DNA of 64,000 nucleotides. Origin: Cryptomeria japonica. Its lineage: Eukaryota; Streptophyta; Pinopsida; Cupressales; Cupressaceae. The translations under genes were made by a program, and so were the position numbers. The notes below the pieces were generated by a model, which saw nothing but the letters and a program-made list of their open reading frames with translations, was not told the DNA's origin and did no database searches. The stretch lies in NCBI RefSeq assembly GCF_030272615.1, contig NC_081415.1, positions 265,205,925 through 265,269,924 on the forward strand, read 5' to 3'. This document shows positions 49,170-58,602 of the stretch, in pieces (positions within the stretch are counted from its first letter, which is position 1; the number at the start of each line of letters is the position of its first letter).

Positions 49170-50637
49170 TGTATGCGGGAAAAGTGGGCGAATAAAACTT
49201 AAAATGTGAAAATTTAGTTAATACCAGTCCACACACACACACAGGACTTCTTGATGCAAGCTATGGAGTAACGATGTGTTACTCAGCTTCCCAAGGAGGG
49301 TCCCATGGTTCTCTATCTCACAATGTCCCTCAAACCAACATTTTTGCTCTCAGATTACTGAGCAAAATGGTTTAGGGATGGCAAATATGAGAACGAGAGA
49401 TGTTTTTGATTGATTTTAGTATGAGATGTGTTGTAAGCTATGTATGATGCTAAAATGCGATAAACTAAACGATAAGATGACAAGATTAGTATGAATACTA
49501 TCCTAGCATGATATATTTAATCTATGATTGAGCTAAAATGATAAAGAACTTATTCTAAACATGCATATTTAGTCTATATTCCTGATTTAAAGAGAGGCTA
49601 AATTATGAGCATATATGAAATGAAAGCTTGAGAGAATTTGAGCATAAGTGTGATGCTTCAAATTTGAAAGATGATTGTTTTTAATGGAGGAATGAGAGCT
49701 CTATTTATAGCACAAACAGGGCAATGGATGGTCAAGATTGAATGGCTTAATCAAGGGCCAAGTTTGAAAGTTGGGGATCCATGTGCACAATTGGCACCAA
49801 TAAAATAGTGACAAGTGTCAACACAGGATTGGGTTGAGAGAAGAGGTTGGAGGCATTAAAGGCCTGAGAAGACCTCATGGTTATCTAAAGGCTAAGGGTC
49901 AAGTCTAAATTAGGTTTACCCAATGGATTAAGATTTAATCCAAGGATAAACCTTTGTGCAAATGATTAAGAGATAATCATGGTCAAAGCATTAATGGCCT
50001 GATGAGACCTTTGGGTTGGGTAGAGGTTGAGTCAAAACAAATGTTTTAACCATGTGGGAGAGTTTGAATTAACCATTAATGGTTATTGGAGACTTTGGGG
50101 ATTAAGTGGTTGAAGGTTGGAAGCCTTCAATGGTTTTCAAAGACTTTAAGGGTTTTGGTGGTTGAAGGTTGAAAACCTTTAATGGTTATCCAAGACTTTG
50201 GGCCATTTGAGAAGTGACCTCCCTTTGCTTAGGGATGTGACAAAGTTTAGAGGAGGGTTAGGTTAATTAGAAGTGTTTAGAAGATTCTAGAAGGGATTAG
50301 GAAAGGGTTTGGGATTTTGCAAGTGGATGAGGGGATAATAGGATTTAATTGAAATAATTTAATTCATTCAATTTGGTTGTAATTAAATAAATTTGATTTA
50401 TTCAATTTAGGATAACTATTTAATTAAATTTGAATTTAATTAAAAGCGGCTAGGGGGATTTAATTGAATAAAATGATTTATTCATTAAATGGTATAGTGA
50501 ATTTTATTTAAATAAATTAAGTAATTTACTTAATAAAATAGAAGAATGTGGATAATTTAATTAAATTGGATTTAATTAAATAGGGAAATGAACATAAAAT
50601 ATTCATTTAGGAATATGGTCATTTTTATACGTCTACA
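49170..50637 (-). mobile_element. Element B 5' LTR
   Basis: Same length as the 3' LTR; eleven substitutions counted by eye, no indels. It is followed on the plus strand by the target duplication ATAAT. Confidence 0.95.
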
Positions 50638-52829
50638 ATAATATATCAAACAAAAGTGTACTAGATCTTGAGATGCTTCTCCAGTGCATGGAGGAGGGCT
50701 CGCCATTGATGAAGCAGCTATGGATATTTCCTCTATGAAAAAATTATAAGATTATAATTTATGAAAAGTTCACATGTACGCGTGCATATAATCATGAAAT
50801 CAAGAAAATAAAGTAGAGATACATACCTCCGCCCTCCCTTGATCCACAAGCGAATCAGGTGCATTCAACAAATCCACATAGCTCAATGGCCGCCGTACAT
50901 GTAAAATAGACAAAAAATGCTAATCAATCTATAAACCCCAACTAAGACTTGATTTAAACATTTTCAAACAATTGTGCAACTAAAAATGTGTTCAATTACC
51001 TTCCTCCCACGTTTTGGCGTCTTCAAAGAATTATTTTTCTTAGGACGAGGCCTAGACACGAAGGGGGTACCCTAAAAAAAAAATTAACATGAGATAGTAG
51101 TACAGATAATATATTAAACATAATTTAAAAAATTTAAAATGAAACGACTTGCATATTCTATCAAAATAATATATAAAAAAGGTTGTACAAAATATGATAT
51201 CGTATAGCCTTGTAGACCAAAATCGATCGCTAAGAGCGTGATGTCATCAATCTGGGACATTTGGTCCCCTGTTAACACCTAAAAACCAAAAATTGGACCA
51301 AGCATTAAAGATAGTTAGTATATCTTGTAATTTTTTTGAATTCAAAGCGTACTATTCTATTTTAACATGTTACAAAATTTATACCTTAGGCATTGAAGTT
51401 GCAGTTGTAGTAATTGCGGGAGGAGTATGGGATATCGCTGCTGCATCCTAAAATGCATATTATTTGTCTCAATTTAAATCGATGTATAAATGAAAATTCA
51501 TTTATGTAATTACAAATTTAAAGTGATTGATAAATAAAATGCTATGAATTCAAATCAACACACGTGTGTTTGTCGCTAATGGGCAAACACCATGTCCAAC
51601 AACTCCTCTGTCAGTGCCAAATCCTCAGCCGTGCGGGTCTGACATCTACTCCTGCAAATTGTGCACAAATGAGACGTGGATCCATCTACAATGACTACAT
51701 CATCTTTCCCTGAGCGTATCCCTAAGCAAATGACACACATATGCTGAATGGGCTCTCTGTCACCACCTGGAGCAACTAATGGCTCATCATTAAGTACAAT
51801 AGGGTGTGACAACAATGTCCTATGCTAGATGATGGCACTAGTCAATGCTGTGGCCACTTGAAGAGTTTGTAGATCCATCAAATCTTTCATCTCTACTAGA
51901 ATGGCTTGATGCACCTTGGGTTTGGGTGCTAGGGGGCGACGATTCTCCTGGGCTACTCGCCTACGGGCTCTAGGTCTATCTTGGGAAGAGCCGCCACCTC
52001 TACCATGTAACTCTCTGATGTCAAAATAGTTTGACCACACATTGAGGACAGACTCACATTATACTTTTCTCAAAAAATACAATGGCACCTCATAGTTATT
52101 ACAAGGTAGATCATTAAAGACCATCCACCACCTCTGCCAAAAAATATTCTTCATCTGCACATTGGTACACCAATGTATGGGAAACCTCTTTGCATTAAGA
52201 GGTAAAGACTCACTAGTTTTAGGATCAACAAAAAGGGCACATATTTGTTGTTTACTAATATTTTTATTTTTCACTCCCTCGTATGATAACCCATCAGTAT
52301 AGTATTGACAACACCTATCCCTAAAGTTTCCTCATTTTGTAATTTGTGTGGAAACGGCTATGGCACCACTAGCTAATGTTTCTAGGCTATTGGCGAGGGA
52401 TTTATAATGCCCAAGTTTAGATGTTTTCAATTTATTAATCAGTCTATTTATTTTAGAAGTATTTTTCCCTAATTGATTAATCAATTGCTCTTGTGTTTCA
52501 AGTGTGCGGTCAAAAGGAGGAATTGGGGGTGTATCTTGTGGGTTTTCAGGAGATGCATTTTGTTGTTCTTGTTGTGGATTATCAAAATCTGGTTTTTGAA
52601 ACAAAAAATTAAAAAACCTAATCAAAATTAATGAAATTAAATTCAAAATGTAAAACAAATTGAATAAACGGGAAAGAAAGACAAAAATTAAGAAAACTAA
52701 CCTTGATCCATAGCGTCTGGAGGAGAAATGAGGCACCCCATTCACGGTTTCGTGGAGGAAATAGGAAAAAAAATGCGGTTGTCACGGGAAAGTAAGACCC
52801 AATTTTTTTTAAAAAAACTTTTTTTGACA

Positions 52830-53045
52830 GGTACTGCGTACGCGGTTCTTTAGGGATTTTGAGCACGTATGCGCTCAATTTCCTAAAAGAAACGCGTACG
52901 CCCTCACTTTCCTAAAAGCAACGTGTATGCGCTCACTTTCCTAAAAGCAGTGCGTACGCACTACCTTTTTTAGGTTTGGGAACAACGAACCTAAGCACGT
53001 ACGAGGTGATTTCAAATTTTATAACCGCGTATGCATTGTTTGTTT
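52830..53045. repeat. Candidate right subterminal repeats of a DNA transposon
   Basis: Three to four tandem copies of a 33-34-bp unit built on ACGCGTACGCCCTCACTTTC followed by CTAAAAGCA (about 52865-52965), flanked by further GCGTACGCGG, GCACGTACGAGG and GCGTATGC boxes. They sit just upstream of the minus-strand gene's ATG (52711), mirroring the CGTACG boxes upstream of the plus-strand gene at 36485-36790. Confidence 0.65.
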
Positions 53046-53364
53046 TTTCATGTTTTTTTTGGGTGGTGTCCACTTTTCTATCCACCATCTTTGTGCACAT
53101 ACCCTTTTGTTTGTAGTGAATTCCTTTGATGGATTTGGTAATCCCAACTGGATTTTGACTTGGTTGATAGCCTCTTCACACAATAAGCAAGTAGACTCAA
53201 AATGGGTTGTATTGTGTACCCTACACAAACAGGGCAGTAATATATTTTCTAAGTATAATCCATTATAAATAATTTTAAATTGATTCTCAATTAGCCTTTT
53301 GAACCCCACGAATGCCTCAGTTCTAACCTTCAAAATTCTTAAGTCATTGGATTACTGTTCTGGG
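53019..53364 (-). pseudogene. Coding-like fragment with Cys/His cluster, unidentified
   Basis: Minus-strand frame of about 100 codons entering from 53333 with FVGFKRLIENQFKIIYNGLY, then CLCRVHNTTHFESTCLLCEE, then RVCAQRWWIEKW. The C-x-C ... H ... C-x2-C spacing looks like a zinc site. It is cut by element C's LTR target duplication (53365-53369) and runs into T-rich DNA. No family recognised. Confidence 0.35.
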
Positions 53365-53369
53365 TAATG

Positions 53370-54085
53370 TGTATGGTGAAAAGTGGATAATGAAAACAAA
53401 AATATTGAAAGACTAAATGAATTCAACCACAAATCCCTAGCCTAACAACAACAAAGATCCACCATAACATATGAAGATTACCCAAGACAATGCAAATCAA
53501 CAAAATCACAAAGATTATACCATCACATGTCCACTAGGGTTTCAATCTCCATTCTTCCTATCTCCATTGATCTTGCTTGATATATTTGCTCTTAGATTTT
53601 ATGTGTGCACAAGAGCTCAACAAAGAACGAAAATGTGGTTGGTAGCCTGATCATAAAAAGACTTGATTGCATAAGATTGATTACAATGCTAGGGAGGAGT
53701 GATAATGAAAGAAGCATCCTCTTATATAGAAGACACTGTAAGAAATGGAGGGATAAGATTAAGAGGTGTAAACATAAATGGTTGGCTAGGATTAAAGGGT
53801 AGGTAAAAGAAATAATAAAATAATGAGAGGGTAGGTAGTGTAGGAATTAAGAGATGAATGATATGTGTCATAGGTAGAAAAAGCTAATGAATTAATTAAA
53901 TAAATAAAGACTCATTCAATTAATAGAGGAAGTGAGATCAACTAAATAAGAAAAATGTTTAAAAGAGGATAACTGAATTAATTAAATATATAAAGATTTA
54001 TTTAATTAATAAAAGAATTAGGCTTAGATAATTAAATAAATAAAAATATTTATTTAATTAGATAGGACAATTTTAGGTGTCTACA
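53370..54085 (-). mobile_element. Element C 3' LTR (716 bp)
   Basis: Minus-strand start TGTAGACACCTAAAATTG at 54085, end CACTTTTCACCATACA at 53370, matching the element B LTR end CACTTTTCCCGCATACA. TATA-like TCTATATAAGAGG lies near 53725 on the minus strand. Confidence 0.8.
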
Positions 54086-54131
54086 TTTTGCCCCTCTTTG
54101 AGACAATGTAGCTTGTCACGTTGTTTCAAAG
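54086..54131 (-). promoter_or_regulatory. Stem-loop plus polypurine tract of element C
   Basis: Minus-strand CTTTGAAACAACGT (54131-54118) pairs with ACATTGTCTCAAAG (54109-54096) at 12 of 14 positions, both mismatches of transition type, and runs into AAAGAGGGGCAAAA (54099-54086). This 14-mer is identical in A, B and C. Confidence 0.8.
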
Positions 54132-54599
54132 AAGATAAGATAAATTGATACAAAGTTGCCCCATGACGGGAATGATATGCCCCCTCGAGAGATTGGATGA
54201 AAATGACTAAAAAGATTGCAAACAATCTCTTGATAATAAAGGCTAGAAAGGACTGACAAGACAGGATAGAGTGACAGAGTCACGAGATAAAGTAGACTGA
54301 TGCGAGAGACTAGGGATAGGGTAGTCTATAAGATAGACTACGAGGGAAAACATCCTAATTGTCATTCACACACCTAAGAGATCAGAGTGCAGAGAGAGCT
54401 TAGAGCAGTCAACAACGATGGCATTGGTGCATAGATTTGATCACGTTTGCCAATATCAGAGGCCAATAGATGTAGGAGAGCTGGTGAGTACAACAAAACC
54501 TCCTTGTACCTTATTGCATTAATTGTTGTCATAAATGCATGTTAGGTAGGTCAATAGATTCATATTAGGTATGTCGAAAAAACTTGTCAAGTGGGGCAA

Positions 54600-54800
54600 A
54601 AGATGTAAAGGTGCGTCTATGTTGGTGCTAGGCGCATCTGAGTAGGTTAAGTATGTCTGTGTCGAATTGAAATGCGTCTATGGTTTGAAAAGCATCTATG
54701 TCAAATGCGAGCATGTTTGTGAAATTCAGGCACGTTTGTGCATGACAGAGGCACGCTTGTGTAGTATTGAAGCACATTTGTGTCATGAATGTACATTTAT
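54600..54800 (+). repeat. GCRCATNTG-type repeats in the element C PMD intron
   Basis: About eight loosely spaced copies of GCGTCTATG, GCGCATCTG, GCACGTTTGTG or GCACATTTGTG. Same intron and similar character as the TTAGCGC and TAGCGCATAGG arrays of A and B. Confidence 0.5.
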
Positions 54801-55043
54801 GTCTTTAAGGTTGGATCGACAGTTCTGCGATAAACATAGGCTGTTGATTGGATAAGCTGCTGAGAGGATACACTCAAATAGGTCCTCTAGGGAAGACTAG
54901 GATAATAAATAGGGCTAGGATTGACAATTCTGTGATGGAACATACGTTGCCAATCAGGAAACTACTCAAGAAGATACACTCAAGCAGAGGCCCTAGGATA
55001 GGATAGAGTGAGGCACTTTGTGATGAACAGGGAGTACCATAAG

Positions 55044-55600
55044 AAATTGATAATTTTGTGATAGAACATACATTGTCAATTGGATTAGGCTGAAATTGAC
55101 AATTCTGTGATAGAACATACATTGTCAATTGGATTAGGCTGAAATTGACAATTCTGTGATAGAACATACATTGTCAATTGGATTAGGCTGAAATTGACAA
55201 TTTTGTGATAGAACATATGTTGTCAATTGGATAAGCTACTCAAGAGGATACACTCAAGTGGGTGCCCTAAAAGATAAAAGCAACACTTTGTGATGAACAA
55301 GGAGTACTACTAGGATAGAGTGCCATATGATAGATATAAGCACTAGGATAAAAAAGTAGCACTTTTTGATGAACATACATTGTCAATTGGATTAGGCTGC
55401 AATTGACAATTCTATGATAGAACATACGTTGTCAATTGGATAAGCTACTCAAGAGGATACACTCAAGTGGGTTCCCTAAAAGATAAAAGCAACACTTTGT
55501 GATGAACAAGGAGTACTACTAGGATAGAGTGCCATATGATAGATATAAGCACTAGGATAAAAAAGTAGCACTTTGTGATGAATATGGAGTACTACTAGGA
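55044..55600. repeat. 49-bp tandem hairpin units and a 209-bp direct duplication
   Basis: Four to five 49-bp units (GGATTAGGCTG at 55082, 55131 and 55180), each with inverted arms ATTGACAAT ... ATTGTCAAT. Beyond them, a segment starting ATAAGCTACTCAAGAGGATAC at 55231 recurs at 55440, a near-identical duplication at 209-bp offset. All lie in the PMD intron. Confidence 0.88.
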
Positions 55601-56294
55601 TTGACACAGTTGATTGGCTTGACTACAGAGGACCTACCTATGCTAGAGTCATGGGAGATATTCCCTTTGACTCAGGGATTATGACCAGAGTTGACATTGA
55701 AGGACAAAGTAGCAGTTGAGGCCATGGGATTATGATATATTATGTATATGCCTAAGTTTTAGGCAAATATGGGGTTGCTGACTACATTAGTTGAGAGATG
55801 GCACTCAGAGACATGCACATTTCATTTATTGATGGGTGAGATGATAGTCACCTTAGAGGATGTGTACAGGATACTACGAATACTGATCGATAGGGAATTG
55901 GTTCCCTATGATTAAGAGGGAGATCGAGAGGCATTGAGACGAGTGTTCCAGGATCTCAGACTGGAGATAAGGGAAGGAAATGTGGCCTAGGACACCATGA
56001 AAGGTACAGAATTGGCTCTACCAATGGTGCTGGCAGGAGTTATCAGTGGGTTCCTTTGTCCGGATAGGGCGACATGAGGGTTGGCTATGGGATGGGGGAG
56101 GACTCTGGAGACATTGGTAACTGAGCACACCAGGTTTGCATGGTGGTCGTGTCTGCTGGCACACTTATATTATAAGCTGCATCAGTTTGTGTATCATGGA
56201 TCAACAAGATTGGGATGTAGAGTGACATTATTGTAGGTTTGGGCATATGAGCATCTTCTGGTTACATGGTCGATGCACTTAGGTTATCCCACAT

Positions 56295-57360
56295 TAATGG
56301 TTCCCACTTTTTCCAACGAAGGAAATTGGTGAAAGTGGAAAATTTTGTTTACAGGGGGCTCGAGCGAAGTGGGGGTGCTCTAATGGAATACCCTTTGGGG
56401 TTCGAGCGAAGTCCCCACTTCGCTCGAACCCCCTCTTTCGAGCGAAGCACCTTTAATGATTGTTTATGTCATTTTTCAATTATAGCACCGGGGTTCGATC
56501 AAAACTCCCTTCATTCAAACCCCCCTAAAATTGGAGGGTTCGCTCGAACCCCCCTTCGTTCGAACCCCTTTTTTAACACTTATCTGAAGATTTCTACATT
56601 TTTTTTGCAGATTTTTGGCCTTGAAACCTCTGGTTGAACACTCAAATGGAATGATCTTGACAACCCAAAATGTAGTATTGTATTCCTTGAAGAAAGCTTT
56701 CCAATGAGTATAATTTTATTACATATTGAGTTTATTATGAACTGGTTTTTTTAATTTTACCAAACATAGGTTTTTCACCGAACATGAACTTCTCTGTTCA
56801 ACGCATTGGGAAAAATAGGAAACTAATTCAAAAAAATTCTGAAAAATATCTAAGCCCCGGGTATTGATGTCTTCTTTCTAACAAAAAAAATAAAATTGAA
56901 TTTCGATATATATAGAACAAGTTATGTGTTCAAACTTAAACCTATGTCTGAATTATGACTAGTCGGACTTCAAAACTTAATAAAATGAAAAATATTGAAC
57001 ATATCACTATCAAATCAGCTGCAAGCCTTGGATATTGATGTTAAAAACCAAAATTTGAAAGAACTGAGTTTTTATCATTTATAGAAAAAAAGTTATGCAT
57101 TTCGGGAGGCACATCACTCTTAAAAAATGTAGTTTGTTGTAAAAAACTACTTTTCAAGGGAGATGGAAATTTAAAAAAAAAATCCTTCAAAAAAATTTGA
57201 AAAAAATATATGTAGAATCTATAGACAAAATGCTACAAACCACTTATTTATATCATCTTCAAATTCTTAATAGTTTAAAAGTTATAGTTGTCGGAAGTTG
57301 AAAATTATTTTAAAATTGTTCATCTCAGTGTCAAAAGTGGCAAAAAAGTGGGAACCATTA
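56295..57360. mobile_element. Small DNA-transposon-like insertion with terminal inverted repeats
   Basis: About 1066 bp ending in 18-bp inverted repeats, TAATGGTTCCCACTTTTT at 56295-56312 and its complement at 57343-57360. It interrupts the PMD frame between VTWSMHL and the RDRGHG/WIGRLEYW part. The flanks allow a TA or an ATT target duplication, so the superfamily is undecided. Inside is a perfect 16-bp-arm palindrome (56397-56432, GGGGTTCGAGCGAAGT) and several more TTCGAGCGAAG/CTTCGCTCGAA copies up to 56560. No transposase; non-autonomous. Confidence 0.75.
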
Positions 57361-58602
57361 TTGTGAGCTCACCCACTTTAGAGATAGGGGACATGGGCAC
57401 AGTTAAGTGCATTTATATGATATGATTACTTCCCAGCCATGGATTGGGAGGCTAGAGTATTGGTGCTGAGTGATTGATGAGGTAGACAGTGTAGTATGGA
57501 GGCCTTACCAAGACTGTGAGGAGTGGGAGGATGATGCAGTGGAGCTGCCATATGTGTTCAGGAGTAGGTATCTGATTGGGCGGACACCATATGTTATTGA
57601 GCAATAGTTGATTGACAGAGTATGCAGACAGTTTGGTAGGATATAATCGATGCCACATGGATCAGGGATGTATGCATGGACAGTAAGAGATCGGGCACAT
57701 TTGGGTTGGTTACTGTCTTATGATCAGGCAGTGGCACAGATGTAGGAGATGGTTCCCATGCCTTGGGATATTTGGGCAGATGTGGAGGATGCAAAGATGG
57801 ATACAAAGTATAGCGCATATTAGGAAGAGCATCCGTTTCCATGGATGACGGATCCAGGAGATCCAATAGAGGGTGATGGTGGAGATGATAGTGGGGATGG
57901 TGGAGGCACAGGTAGATGACAGAGGTGGGGTGCAACAACAGAGAGGAGGGTAACTCGGAGGAGAGATGGACGAGATGAGAGACATGCTCATGTATTCAGG
58001 GGTAGAGGTGGACTACCTTTACAGGTGCCAACAACGCAGGTTCCAAGATAGGAAAATGGATAGGGATAGGGACAATGACAACCACAAGAGCAACCACAGG
58101 GACAAGGTGAGGAGGGAGGAGAGGAGGAGGATGAGCTACTATCCTTGAGAGAGATTTGCTAGGGATAGGCAGATGAGATTCAAGACTTAGAGAGGGATGG
58201 GGCTAGGCTCATGAGACAACTAAGGGACATTGAGCGAGAGAGAGATCAGGCTATTCAACGCTACACAGAGGCTAAGGAGGCACTGTAGGTAGGGAGGTAG
58301 GAAACATAAAACACTGGGGCTAGATATGCCTATGTTCTATGAGCAGGGGAGGACATAGACTACTAGAGAGACTTTTATTATGGAGCTGTGCCACCTGATC
58401 AGTGGCTAGGAGCTTCCAGAGACGATCACGAACTACAATGACTACTGAAGGGAGAGATAGAAGAAAAGAATCTAGTGGTGGAGTCATGGGTCCTCCACCA
58501 CCACCAGATAGAGGGGGCAGGAGAGATTATCTTGGGGCGGGGACTTCTAGGGATCAAACTCCATCGAGGCCAGCTGGCTCCAAGGGAGGGTGTTCACCTT
58601 AG

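Larger units (their letters stand above)
43401..50637 (-). mobile_element. Element B: complete LTR element carrying only an antisense PMD gene
   Basis: Two 1468-bp LTRs (43401-44868 and 49170-50637), differing at 11 positions by eye with no indel, with a perfect 5-bp target duplication ATAAT (43396-43400 and 50638-50642). The hairpin and PPT at 44869-44914 set the sense strand as minus, so 49170-50637 is the 5' LTR. The 4.3-kb interior has no gag, protease, RT or integrase on either strand, only a spliced PMD gene on the plus strand. No clear tRNA primer site follows the 5' LTR. LTR ends, PPT and hairpin match elements A and C, so it is a deletion derivative or satellite of a Tat element, mobilised in trans. 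It lies in an intron of the decayed minus-strand gene. Confidence 0.92.
42882..52711 (-). pseudogene. Multi-exon minus-strand gene split by element B, unknown family
   Basis: Exon 1 52711-52702 (ATGGATCAAG, GTTAGT donor) joins in phase to a long exon 2 starting 52588 (CAG acceptor; DFDNPQQEQQ). Exon 2 keeps one frame for about 340 codons with three stops (TGA 52332, TAA 52059, TAG 51825), including RFPIHWCTNVQMKNIFWQRW, a basic RPRARRRVAQENRRP run and a zinc-ribbon-like CVICLGIRSG ... CTICRSRC. Short exons follow: 51447-51385 (21 codons), about 51278-51215, 51071-51000 (24 codons), about 50895-50827, about 50732-50660. Beyond element B come about 43323-43265, 43206-43093 (38 codons; FKKTPKSDKERRAKTL) and a last exon ending TGA 42884-42882. 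Splice signals and phases fit for most exons. The exons at about 50700 and 43300 resemble each other. I do not recognise the family. Confidence 0.5.
54418..58602 (+). pseudogene. Antisense plant mobile domain (PMD) gene of element C, with insertion
   Basis: Exon 1 54418-54483 (22 codons; VHRFDHVCQYQRP) is intact and ends in phase 0 at a GTGAGT donor. The intron runs to about 55628, where an ACTACAG acceptor precedes EDLPMLESWEIF, which aligns with the start of exon 2 in A and B. PMD core: LLTTLVERWHSETCTFHLLM, GEMIVTLEDVYRILRI, SGFLCPDR, then after a 1.07-kb insertion (56295-57360) WRPYQD and RYLIGRTPYVIEQ. The C-terminal part is Asp/Gly/Arg-rich and ends near 58602. More than a dozen stops make it the most decayed of the three. 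A TATA-like TATAAGA lies at 54327-54333. Confidence 0.78.

Noticed and set aside
53019-53333. Endogenous pararetrovirus coat-protein remnant
   Set aside because: A Cys/His cluster alone is not enough; no movement protein, protease or RT of that group lies nearby.
57452-57991. Minus-strand Pro/His/Leu-rich frames
   Set aside because: Shadows of the decayed PMD exon of element C on the plus strand.
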